Source of the DNA: Elstera sp043721315 | GTDB lineage: Bacteria > Pseudomonadota > Alphaproteobacteria > Elsterales > Elsteraceae | Length of the DNA: 52,790 nucleotides | Reading direction: 5' to 3' | Assembly (NCBI GenBank): GCA_043721315.1 | Contig: JAYSQZ010000078.1 | Coordinates: 1-52,790 of the forward strand | In this document: positions 23,365 through 31,168 of the stretch, piece after piece | Numbering within the stretch: the stretch's first letter is position 1 | How the letters are laid out: every line of letters begins with the position of its first letter | Notes under the pieces: generated by a model | The model's database searches: none | What the model was told of the DNA's origin: nothing | Seen by the model: only the letters and a program-made list of their open reading frames with translations | Program-made: the position numbers and the translations under genes

Positions 23365-25281
23365 TTACGGCCCTACTTTCGCGAGCAGGCCAACCGTGTG
23401 ATCGAGCAGACGGCTTGCGGCCCGTTCGGCATCGCGCCGGGCCTTCACGGCGGTAAGGAACGGGGCGGCGATGGCGGTAATGTCGGCGGATGCGCCCTCG
23501 AAGACCAACAGCGCGGCATCCCACTCCTGGCGGCTCAGGTGCCCGTCGAGTTTGGCTAGGCGCGCGTCGGTGCCATCGCCAACGGGCATATCGGTGCGGC
23601 GAATGACGATCAACTGCCCGGTAAACCGCGCCACCTCCTGCCGCCAACCGCTTTCACCAGCCGCAAGGTCTGCGGCTTTGACGGCGCTAACCAGGGCAGG
23701 AAAGCGGGCGCGCAGGGCCTCGCCGGTTGGAACCCCCGTGGCAGCCACCGCATCGAGCGCGCTAACCCCGCTCATCAATTCAGCATCTTGCGCGCCGAGG
23801 CTGGCAAGCAGGCGAACAGAATCCGCGAAGGGCAGCCCTTGGGCGACAGCGCTATTCACCCGCAGGGCCGCTACCGCCAGGGCTGCGTGCTTCACCAGCG
23901 CGCGCGTCGTGTCTTCCGTCGTCGAGCGCGCTTGCGTCACGCGCTGAAGATAATCGGCCATTTGCTCCGACAGGCGGGCCGAGCGTTCGGAGAGGGCGGC
24001 GAGGCTGGTGGCGTCTGCTGTGCCGCGCAAGGCTTGCTCGAAGCCTTCCACACGGCGGCGCAAGGCGGCAATCGCCTCGCCATCGCTGGCCAGAACGGGC
24101 GCGGCGAGCGGGCGATTTTCAAGCGCAGTGAGCCGATTGGTCACAGTGTCGAGATCGGCGCGCAAGGCCGCGTCATCCGCAGGACGGGGCAGAGCGGCCA
24201 CACTACGCTCCAGCGCATCCACGCGCAGCACGAGCGACCGATCCGGCGCAGGCGCGGGCGGAAGCAGCAGGGGAACCCATTGATCCCGCGTGATAAGCGC
24301 TACCCCGGCCAACAACGCCGCGCCGATGACACCCCCGAGCAGCCCTGCAATCAACGATCCGGCAAGGGGGGGGGTTGGCGCAGCCGGGGGGGCGGCCAGG
24401 GGCGCGAGTGGTGGCACGGGCGGGGCCATTCGGCTCTCCTCGGAAGCTTCCTTGGGGGCGTCGGCAGGGGGGCGCGTGGGGTCGGGCATTTTTTCCTCGC
24501 GGGCGGCAGACGAAGCGGCAGACGGAACGGCAGAGACGACGGGTAATAGCCCCAACAGAGCTTCCCCCAACGGATGCGGCGCGACCACTACCGAGCGATA
24601 CGCCAGCGCGAGCGCCTTGGCAACCGCTGGCGACAGGCAGTAGGCCGTGAGCGCTTGGGCGGCATCGGCACCAACGCTGCGGATTAGGGCCGCTTCAAAG
24701 GCTACCGCCGAGCGGGGTGAGTAGAGCAACACGCCGCCGACCGTGCCGGCAGTGAGGGCCGCAACCGCCGCCGCGCTCAACTGATCAATCGTTTCGGCGC
24801 GGTAGAGCGGGCAACTCTCCGCACTGAAGCCCGCATCTTGCAGCATCGGCACCGGATCGACTGTAACCGTTTCACCGCGCAGGTGCAGCAGTTTGCCTTT
24901 GTCGGGGTCGAGCCGGTCGCGGACGTAATTCACCAGCACCACGGCGTCACCATCGGCGCTCTCGACCTGCGTAAAGCCGAGAGCGCGGGCGCAGGATGCC
25001 GTAGGCTCCCCCACCGCCATCAGCAGATCTCCGCGCCGCGCTGTGCGATCCGCCAGCGCGCGCACGCCATTGGCAGAGGTAACGATGAGGGCGCGATAGG
25101 CGGCCAGATCCGGCAACGGCGTTTCGGGTAGAGGAAGGATCGTTAGCAGCGGGGTCAGGATGGGCCGATAGCCGCGCTGCTCCAGTTTTTCAGCCGTCGC
25201 CGCCGCGTCTTCCGCCGGGCGGGTGACGAGCAGGCCCAAGGGGCGCATGGAGGCCGGGGGCTTTTGCGAGCGGCGGGCCAT
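23365..25281 (-). CDS. hemD: Uroporphyrinogen-III synthase fused to mitofilin/Mic60-like membrane protein
   Basis: A single 638-residue frame. Residues about 12-255 are a HemD domain (LLVTRPAEDAAATAEKL near the start, ALIVTSANGVRAL, LLYSPRSAVAF), which cyclises hydroxymethylbilane to uroporphyrinogen III. Then come a Pro/Ala linker, one membrane segment (about 306-327, SLIAGLLGGVIGAALLAGVAL), a coiled-coil region and a C-terminal mitofilin-type domain. In alphaproteobacteria these are usually two adjacent genes. A strong internal start (Met265 at 24489, with GAGGA in front) could make the 374-residue Mic60 part alone. I choose the ATG at 25281, 10 bases after hemC with GGGG upstream; the ATG at 25248 is an alternative with a weaker site. 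Fusion or dual products cannot be distinguished by reading. Confidence 0.85.
   Translation of the reverse strand: MARRSQKPPASMRPLGLLVTRPAEDAAATAEKLEQRGYRPILTPLLTILPLPETPLPDLAAYRALIVTSANGVRALADRTARRGDLLMAVGEPTASCARALGFTQVESADGDAVVLVNYVRDRLDPDKGKLLHLRGETVTVDPVPMLQDAGFSAESCPLYRAETIDQLSAAAVAALTAGTVGGVLLYSPRSAVAFEAALIRSVGADAAQALTAYCLSPAVAKALALAYRSVVVAPHPLGEALLGLLPVVSAVPSAASSAAREEKMPDPTRPPADAPKEASEESRMAPPVPPLAPLAAPPAAPTPPLAGSLIAGLLGGVIGAALLAGVALITRDQWVPLLLPPAPAPDRSLVLRVDALERSVAALPRPADDAALRADLDTVTNRLTALENRPLAAPVLASDGEAIAALRRRVEGFEQALRGTADATSLAALSERSARLSEQMADYLQRVTQARSTTEDTTRALVKHAALAVAALRVNSAVAQGLPFADSVRLLASLGAQDAELMSGVSALDAVAATGVPTGEALRARFPALVSAVKAADLAAGESGWRQEVARFTGQLIVIRRTDMPVGDGTDARLAKLDGHLSRQEWDAALLVFEGASADITAIAAPFLTAVKARRDAERAASRLLDHTVGLLAKVGP
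24487..24501 (-). promoter_or_regulatory. Internal ribosome-binding site and start inside hemD-mic60
   Basis: On the minus strand GCGAGGAAAAAATG ends at the ATG 24489-24487, in the same frame as the fused gene. GAGGA lies about 5 bases before the ATG, better than the site of the upstream hemD start. The encoded N-terminus (MPDPTRPPADAP) is a plausible cytoplasmic tail for a mitofilin-like protein. Confidence 0.55.
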
Positions 25282-25291
25282 CGCTGCCCCG

Positions 25292-26212
25292 TTACGCGCG
25301 CTGTGCTGCCAGCAACGCTTCGCCCACAGCGATTCCCAGGGCTTCCGCCTGCTCCGGCGGCGCGCTTTGGCGCTCCCGGAAGCGGTTGCGACCATCGGGG
25401 GAAATCAGCAGGCCATCGAGCGTAAGCTGGTGCATTCGCCCATCATGACTGAGACGGGCGTAACCGCCAATGGGGGTTCGGCAATTTCCATCGAGCGTTG
25501 CCAACAACGACCGCTCGGCCCGAACGCAGAGATGGGTTTCGGCATGATCGAGCGGGGCCAGATAGGCGGCGATGCGCGCGTCGGCAATCCGCGCTTCAAG
25601 GCCAATCGCCCCTTGAGCAATAGCGGGGAGCATGACCGCGTAATCGAGCAGGGCGGCAGCTTCCCCCGCTAGATTAAGGCGGTTAAGCCCCGCTGCCGCT
25701 AGCAACGTAGCATCAACCTGCCCCTCGCGCAGTTTCCGCAGCCGCGTATCGACATTGCCCCGAAACGGCACAATCGTCACGTCGGGCCGCGCGTGCAGCA
25801 CCTGTGCGCCGCGCCGCAAGGAGGAGGTGCCGACGGTAGCCCCGTGCGGTAAATCGGCAAGGCTGGCGTAAGGGCCGATGAGCGCGTCGCGCGGGTCGCC
25901 CCGCTCCAAAATCGTCGTGATCGCAAGGCCCGGTGGCAGCACCGTCGGCACGTCCTTCATCGAATGGACGGCAACGTCGATATCGCCCGCAACGAGAGCC
26001 TCTTCGATTTCCCGAGTGAACAGGCCCTTGCCGCCGATTTCGGACAGGTTACGGTCCTGAACCAGATCGCCAGTGGTTTTGATCACCTGAACAGCAATCG
26101 CGCCCGGTGCGGCTAACACGGGGTGCGTGGCGGCTAGGGCGTTCTTAACCAGGGTGGCTTGGGTAAGCGCGAGCAGACTGCCGCGCGTGCCGATGCGAAG
26201 AAGAGCGGTCAT
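25292..26212 (-). CDS. hemC: Porphobilinogen deaminase (hydroxymethylbilane synthase) HemC
   Basis: Cytosolic enzyme joining four porphobilinogen units into hydroxymethylbilane, the substrate of the HemD domain encoded next. It has 306 residues, standard length. RIGTRGSLLALTQA at the N-terminus, the FTREIEEAL and VHSMKDVPT segments, and the dipyrromethane cofactor cysteine in LDGNCRTPIGGYA (about residue 240) are all present. The start at 26212 lacks an obvious Shine-Dalgarno sequence (CACCTCCAATC precedes it). A candidate promoter lies directly upstream, so translation may be leaderless or nearly so. It is followed after 10 bases by hemD-mic60 and then hemY, an alphaproteobacterial haem block. 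Confidence 0.95.
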   Translation of the reverse strand: MTALLRIGTRGSLLALTQATLVKNALAATHPVLAAPGAIAVQVIKTTGDLVQDRNLSEIGGKGLFTREIEEALVAGDIDVAVHSMKDVPTVLPPGLAITTILERGDPRDALIGPYASLADLPHGATVGTSSLRRGAQVLHARPDVTIVPFRGNVDTRLRKLREGQVDATLLAAAGLNRLNLAGEAAALLDYAVMLPAIAQGAIGLEARIADARIAAYLAPLDHAETHLCVRAERSLLATLDGNCRTPIGGYARLSHDGRMHQLTLDGLLISPDGRNRFRERQSAPPEQAEALGIAVGEALLAAQRA

Positions 26213-26223
26213 GATTGGAGGTG

Positions 26224-26252
26224 GTTCTAGTCGAGGCGCGCGCTAGGCTCAA
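26224..26252 (-). promoter_or_regulatory. Candidate hemC promoter
   Basis: TTGAGC (26252-26247) and TAGAAC (26229-26224) are separated by 17 bases on the minus strand in the 53-base gap between the histidine kinase and hemC. The predicted transcript start falls within a few bases of the hemC ATG, which fits the absence of a ribosome-binding site. Consensus match is only moderate. Confidence 0.3.
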
Positions 26253-26265
26253 GGAAATGCGGCAT

Positions 26266-28068
26266 TCACTGCGCCGCTTTCAGCGCATAATCTTGCGGAT
26301 AGTCGCGCGGCTGGGGTGCCGCAAGCGCGGTCTGGACCGGCGCGGTTACAATCGGTTCCTGAGCGGCAATATCGAGCCAGAAGCGGGAACCGATGCCGGG
26401 TTCACTAGCAAAAACAATGCGGCTATTGAGGCTTTGCGCTAACCGCTGGGCAATAGCGAGTCCCAATCCAGCCCCCCACGGCTTCCCCAGGGGCAACGTC
26501 GTGGGGCGGCTCGCGAAGGGGGAAAACAGGTCTTCAGCGAGATCGGCGGCAATACCAACGCCGCTATCGGCAATAACGAGACGCAGGCGTGCGGCGTCTG
26601 CAAACCCAGGCGGGGTAGGCAATAGTTCGACAGCAACACTCACGCCGCCGCCGGGGCGGTTGAAGCGCAGCCCATTGCGGATAAGTTCCGCCAGTACCTG
26701 ATAAAGCCGTTCGGGATCGGTTTGCAGCGCAAGCCCAGCCAGGGCCAAATCTTTCGGCCAGTCGATCCGCACTCCGGCGTGCCGGGCGATGGGATCGAGC
26801 GTTGCGCGCAATCGGCCCATCAGGTCCACCACCGGGACCGCGCGCAATGGCAGGCTGGGCGCGGGGGCTTGCAGACGCCCAAAATCGGACAAGGTGCAGA
26901 ACAGGCCGAGCAGTTGATCGGTGGTATCGCCTATCCGGGTCAGCAGGCGGCGTTGTTCGACCGAGAGCGCGCCTCGCATTGGATCGACCATACGCGTGGT
27001 ATCGCCGACGATCTGCTGCACCAAGTGCCGGGTTTCATGCACCGCTGCGGTGATGAAGCTGCCGTGCTGCTGGGCCTGCCGATCTAGCAACTGGCGGTGT
27101 TCATCGAGAATCTGGCGGCGACGGTCGATTTCCTGATTAAGCGTTGCCTGAACGCCCTGCACAGAGCCTAAAGCCCGCGCGCTGGTGGCCAGGGCGCAAT
27201 CGCGCTGGCGGGTCATATCGGTCAGCCGCTCTTCAAGCGAGAAGAGCAAGATTTCGGCCTCTTGTGCCCTGCGACGGAGTTCCTGCCCGTGACGGGTGCG
27301 GATACGGTCCCGGTTGGCGCGCCAGGGGCGTGCCGCAAGCAGTAAGGCCATTAGCCCCACCAAAATGGCGACGATGATGACCGTGCCAATCATGACCGCA
27401 ATCGGGCTTGCGTGCAGGCCAAGGCTGAAGATCGAGATACGGTCGTTTTCGGTCACGGCTTCGGCCAACGGCAGACCGCTGGTGCCGATAATGGCGAGAA
27501 ACCGGCTGCCCGCAATCCCGATGCTCAAGAGCGCTGCCGCAAACAGCCGATTCGGCGTAGCTATTGCGGTCGCGGTCAGCGCAAAGGTGCCCATAGCCGT
27601 AGCAAACCCCATCGTGACGCTGGCGATCAACAGCCCCCAATCGAGGCGCATGGTTTGCAGGGGCATAAGTTGATAGAGCATCAGCAACGATACGGCGAAC
27701 TGCCCTGCGGTTAGCAAAACACTCGCTTTTAGGATGCACCAAACGGTGAGTACGCGCCGACTAACCGCATAAAGAGCAAAGCCGCTGCCAAGAGCAATGG
27801 CCGCACTTCCCCCGATGAAAAAATTGAAACGATTGAGGGACGGAACATCGCTGGCGATCAGAACCGGCAGGGCAGCCAGCGTTTGGGCAATCATGATGCC
27901 GCCACCCAGCAGCAGCGTTCCCCACGCAATCGAACGCCAGCGCGTCCATCCGCTTGTGCGCTGGGCCAATCCACCAAATTCTAATGCGCTAGCAATCGAG
28001 AGCCACAGCATCACAAAAATGATCAGCAGCAGCACTCTGTCGCCATCGGTCCCAAAAAAGGTAAGCAC
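26266..28068 (-). CDS. Membrane histidine kinase with a degenerate MHYT-like sensor
   Basis: A 600-residue sensor kinase. About residues 1-250 hold some seven membrane segments arranged in three repeats that resemble the MHYT sensor. At the positions where MHYT proteins carry Met-His-Tyr-Thr, this one has IMIAQTLAAL, FAVSLLMLYQ and GIAGSRFLAI, so the proposed metal ligands are missing. A coiled coil (about 275-335) leads to a phosphoacceptor region (AAVHETRHLVQQI, His about 341). The ATPase domain follows: N-box ELIRNGLRFN (about 460), G1 VIADSGVGI (about 493), G2 GAGLGLAIAQ (about 528). The GTG at 28068 has AGGAG six bases upstream; another GTG at 28086 has none. No partner response regulator is nearby. 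Confidence 0.8.
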   Translation of the reverse strand: MLTFFGTDGDRVLLLIIFVMLWLSIASALEFGGLAQRTSGWTRWRSIAWGTLLLGGGIMIAQTLAALPVLIASDVPSLNRFNFFIGGSAAIALGSGFALYAVSRRVLTVWCILKASVLLTAGQFAVSLLMLYQLMPLQTMRLDWGLLIASVTMGFATAMGTFALTATAIATPNRLFAAALLSIGIAGSRFLAIIGTSGLPLAEAVTENDRISIFSLGLHASPIAVMIGTVIIVAILVGLMALLLAARPWRANRDRIRTRHGQELRRRAQEAEILLFSLEERLTDMTRQRDCALATSARALGSVQGVQATLNQEIDRRRQILDEHRQLLDRQAQQHGSFITAAVHETRHLVQQIVGDTTRMVDPMRGALSVEQRRLLTRIGDTTDQLLGLFCTLSDFGRLQAPAPSLPLRAVPVVDLMGRLRATLDPIARHAGVRIDWPKDLALAGLALQTDPERLYQVLAELIRNGLRFNRPGGGVSVAVELLPTPPGFADAARLRLVIADSGVGIAADLAEDLFSPFASRPTTLPLGKPWGAGLGLAIAQRLAQSLNSRIVFASEPGIGSRFWLDIAAQEPIVTAPVQTALAAPQPRDYPQDYALKAAQ

Positions 28069-28174
28069 GCCCCACTCCTGCGACACGGGGGAGAAGGGAG
28101 TTCACCCCGATCGACGTTTTACCTTAAGCGACGAGTCTTAAGAACCTGTTAGCACAGGCTAAAATGCCATCATT

Positions 28175-28281
28175 CTAAGCGGCATTTTTGGGATTGTCCT
28201 TACGGGCCGCGAGGCCCTGTTCGATCAGCCGTTTCGCCACGCCTTGACTGGTCGCCGGGTCCATCGGCACTAAGCGGCATT
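28175..28281 (-). pseudogene. Short gene remnant bounded by a 12-bp direct repeat
   Basis: CTAAGCGGCATT occurs at 28175-28186 and again at 28270-28281. Between them a 31-codon minus-strand frame (28270-28175, GTG start) reads TSQGVAKRLIEQGLAARKDN and ends ...NAA-stop, with codon use like neighbouring genes. The repeat contains the frame's own stop, so the segment looks like the tail of a gene left after tandem duplication and deletion. No family was recognised. It could also be a tiny intact gene, but there is no ribosome-binding site. Confidence 0.35.
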
Positions 28282-28447
28282 AAACAATCAATAAATGTAT
28301 AATAAAAAGCAGGGGCGCGGCATTTCGCGCGGCGTCCAAAAGGGGTCCAATTGCGTTAAAGTGTTGGTACTCGTCCGGTTAAGAGGCGAATTGGATCGGT
28401 TCTCGCGCTGCGCTCCCGGTCTATATAATGATGGAGAGGATCCGACG
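28282..28447 (+). promoter_or_regulatory. Leader and promoter region of acs
   Basis: A perfect TATAAT lies at 28424-28429, about 19 bases before the acs ATG, but no good -35 element sits at 16-18 bases. The -10 box alone, near an AT-rich start, may be a weak or activator-dependent promoter. The region is otherwise featureless; together with 28069-28281 it forms a gap of about 380 bases without an established gene. Confidence 0.3.
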
Positions 28448-30385
28448 ATGAGCCAGACGCTGTTCCCCGTACCCGAGGCGATTGCTGCCCACGCCCAGGT
28501 GACTGAAGCCAATTATCGCAGCCTCTATGATCGTTCGGTGCAAGACCCGGATGGTTTTTGGCGCGAGTACGCCCAGAATGTCACTTGGATGAAGCCGTTT
28601 ACCGACGTGCGCGATGTCGATTTTTCCGATAATGCCCGCATTCGTTGGTTTGGCGACGGCACCTTGAACGTCTCGGCCAACTGCCTGGATCGGCACCTTG
28701 CAACGCGCGGCGATCAAGTAGCGATACTCTGGGAAGGCGATTCGCCGGACGAGAGCCGTAAGATTACCTACCGCGAAGCCCATGAAGCCGTCTCGCGCCT
28801 CGCCAATGTGCTGAAGGCTCAAGGCGTCAAAAAGGGCGACCGCGTAACGATCTATCTGCCGATGATCCCCGAAGCCGCCTATGCTATGCTCGCGTGCGCC
28901 CGCATTGGCGCTATTCACTCGGTCGTGTTTGGCGGTTTTTCGCCGGACTCGCTGGCCAACCGCGTGCAGGGCTGCGATAGCACGCTGATTATCACCGCCG
29001 ACGAAGGCTTGCGCGGCGGCAAAAAAGTCCCGCTGAAAAAGAACGCCGATGATGCGCTGAAAACCTGCCCGGACGTTAAAACCGTGCTGGTCGTCAAGCG
29101 CACCGGCGGTGCAGTGCCGATGATGGCGGGCCGCGACCTTTGGTATCACGAAGAAACCGCCAAAGTTTCTGCCGACTGCCCGCCGGAAGAGATGAATGCA
29201 GAAGACCCGCTGTTTATTCTCTACACATCGGGTTCGACGGGCAAGCCGAAGGGCGTACTGCACACGAGCGGCGGCTATTTGGTTTTTGCCGCGCTCACCC
29301 ACAAGCTTGTATTCGATTACCGCGATGGCGAGGTTTACTGGTGTACTGCCGATGTGGGTTGGGTTACAGGGCATTCCTATATTGTCTATGGCCCGCTCGC
29401 CAATGGCGCAACGACGCTGATGTTCGAGGGCGTGCCGAACTATCCAGACGTGTCGCGCTTCTGGCAAGTTATAGATAAGTATAACGTCAACATTTTCTAT
29501 ACAGCCCCCACTGCCATTCGCGCGCTGATGCGCGAAGGCGAAGCACCGGTGAAGACGACCAGCAGAGCGTCTTTGCGAATCCTGGGGTCGGTCGGTGAGC
29601 CGATTAACCCGGAAGCGTGGCTATGGTATAACCGCGTTGTCGGCGACGAGCGCTGCCCGATTGTCGATACTTGGTGGCAGACTGAAACGGGCGGGATTCT
29701 GATTAGCCCGCTGCCCGGCGCGATTGCCACCAAACCCGGCTCGGCCACGCTACCCTTCTTCAGCGTGGTTCCGGCTTTGGTCGATAATGACGGTACAGTC
29801 CTCGCGGGCGTTGCTGATGGTAATTTGTGCATTACCGAAAGCTGGCCCGGCCAAGCCCGATCGGTTTATGGCGATCATAAGCGTTTCGTCGAAACCTATT
29901 TTTCTACCTTCCCTGGTAAATATTTCACGGGCGACGGCGCGCGCCGCGATGAAGACGGCTATTATTGGATCACGGGCCGCGTTGATGACGTTATCAATGT
30001 TTCCGGGCATCGCATGGGCACGGCGGAAGTCGAGAGCGCCCTGGTTGCCCACCCAAAAGTTGCCGAAGCCGCCGTTGTCGGGTATCCACACGATCTTAAG
30101 GGCCAGGGCATTTATGCCTACGTGACGCTGAATAGCGGCGAAGAGCCGACCGAAGAACTGCGGAAAGAGTTGGTCGCCTGGGTCCGTAAGGAAATCGGCC
30201 CCATCGCCTCGCCGGACCTTATCCAATGGTCGCCCGGTCTGCCGAAAACCCGCTCCGGCAAAATCATGCGCCGTATCCTGCGAAAAATCGCCGCGAACGA
30301 GCATGATGCGCTGGGCGATACCTCCACCCTCGCCGATCCCGGCGTGGTGACGGATCTGGTCGAGCATCGGATGAATCGGGGGTAG
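28448..30385 (+). CDS. acs: Acetyl-CoA synthetase
   Basis: AMP-forming acetate-CoA ligase of 645 residues (E. coli Acs is 652). It activates acetate in the cytosol through an acetyl-adenylate. Motifs: the adenylation P-loop YTSGSTGKPKGV (about residue 258), WWQTETGG (about 410), YFTGDGARRDEDGYYWITGR, and the C-terminal catalytic lysine in PKTRSGKIMRR (about 600), the usual acetylation target. The frame is open to 28295, but the ATG at 28448 (MSQTLFPVPEAI) has GAGAGGA upstream and gives the family N-terminus. It is a single gene ending in a double hairpin. Confidence 0.96.
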   Translation: MSQTLFPVPEAIAAHAQVTEANYRSLYDRSVQDPDGFWREYAQNVTWMKPFTDVRDVDFSDNARIRWFGDGTLNVSANCLDRHLATRGDQVAILWEGDSPDESRKITYREAHEAVSRLANVLKAQGVKKGDRVTIYLPMIPEAAYAMLACARIGAIHSVVFGGFSPDSLANRVQGCDSTLIITADEGLRGGKKVPLKKNADDALKTCPDVKTVLVVKRTGGAVPMMAGRDLWYHEETAKVSADCPPEEMNAEDPLFILYTSGSTGKPKGVLHTSGGYLVFAALTHKLVFDYRDGEVYWCTADVGWVTGHSYIVYGPLANGATTLMFEGVPNYPDVSRFWQVIDKYNVNIFYTAPTAIRALMREGEAPVKTTSRASLRILGSVGEPINPEAWLWYNRVVGDERCPIVDTWWQTETGGILISPLPGAIATKPGSATLPFFSVVPALVDNDGTVLAGVADGNLCITESWPGQARSVYGDHKRFVETYFSTFPGKYFTGDGARRDEDGYYWITGRVDDVINVSGHRMGTAEVESALVAHPKVAEAAVVGYPHDLKGQGIYAYVTLNSGEEPTEELRKELVAWVRKEIGPIASPDLIQWSPGLPKTRSGKIMRRILRKIAANEHDALGDTSTLADPGVVTDLVEHRMNRG

Positions 30386-30393
30386 CGGTTTAG

Positions 30394-30454
30394 GTTGGGG
30401 GCACTGCCCCCGACGTGTTTTGCCAAGGGCTTAACCCTTGGCGATCCTCTTTTT
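30394..30454 (+). terminator. Double-hairpin terminator after acs
   Basis: First stem GTTGGGGGC (30394-30402) / GCCCCCGAC (30406-30414) with a 3-base loop. Second stem GCCAAGGG (30422-30429) / CCCTTGGC (30435-30442) with a 5-base loop, followed by TCTTTTT (30448-30454). The second octamer pair recurs at 86-93 / 114-121, suggesting a dispersed terminator element in this genome. Confidence 0.8.
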
Positions 30455-30655
30455 AATTGCTTGTTGCGTTATGGAACAAAGCAGGAATATAATCATAAGT
30501 ATCCTAAATGCCGTGCTGTCAGCATCTACAATCAATTCTATGGCGCGACATTCTATTCGCTCTCACAGTGAAGTTGCTAAAAATTAAACAGTAATTCCAC
30601 TGTATGGAATAATAGTTTCGTACACAGAAGTTAAAAAATAGAAGGGAGAGAAAAA
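30455..30655 (+). promoter_or_regulatory. AT-rich leader of the Kiwa-like pair
   Basis: Base composition drops sharply here. A perfect dyad ATTCCA (30594-30599) / TGGAAT (30605-30610) with a 5-base spacer overlaps AATAAT (30608-30613), a possible -10 box. An upstream TTAAAC 18 bases away is a poor -35. A repressor or silencer protein could act at the dyad; this is inference. Confidence 0.3.
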
Positions 30656-31168
30656 GTGAAAAATTTTATGAAAACAATATTCTTTTTATCCGCATTTTCA
30701 CCAATTTTTTTTAGTTTAGCCATCATGAAGTACATAAATTACGGGATCGCTGATGATGTTTTGTATTGTACTTTTTGGGGTATTATCGGAATTTTATTGA
30801 CAGCCTTAATTGTAAAAAAAATATACACATCCAGCGAAACCATAGCCTTTTCTGCGAAAAAATTAGAATCAAATGATGTCATGCTCCTTGGGGTTGTTGG
30901 AAGTTATATCGTGCCATTCATTTCGAAGGCCTCTGAAATTACCATGGTCTCTTTGCTTGCAATATATTTTGGAGCTGCTATCATATTTTCGTTCATGGGT
31001 TCAATTCCGCCTCATCCACTTTTAAGGGCATTAAGGTTTCGCTTTTACAAAGTGGAGTCGGATGTTGGTGTTGTTTATACCCTAATCTCTCGACGAGATA
31101 TACTCAGCCCGAAAGATATTCTGAGGGTTAAGCGTATATCGAGTTCAATGCTTATGGAGATAAAATGA
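30656..31168 (+). CDS. kwaA: Kiwa defence system membrane protein KwaA
   Basis: A 170-residue membrane protein with about four hydrophobic segments: residues 7-25 (FFLSAFSPIFFSLAIM), 35-52 (YCTFWGIIGILLTALIV), about 77-90 and about 98-115. A short basic cytoplasmic tail (RRDILSPKDILRVKR) follows. Kiwa KwaA is a small four-helix membrane protein that senses phage infection and partners the DUF4868 protein KwaB; size, topology and the coupled downstream gene fit. The GTG at 30656 is chosen because GGGAG lies 9 bases before it; the ATG at 30668 would lack a site. Coding is strongly AT-rich, unlike flanking genes, which points to horizontal gain. Identification rests on pair architecture and remembered KwaB features. 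Confidence 0.65.
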   Translation: MKNFMKTIFFLSAFSPIFFSLAIMKYINYGIADDVLYCTFWGIIGILLTALIVKKIYTSSETIAFSAKKLESNDVMLLGVVGSYIVPFISKASEITMVSLLAIYFGAAIIFSFMGSIPPHPLLRALRFRFYKVESDVGVVYTLISRRDILSPKDILRVKRISSSMLMEIK

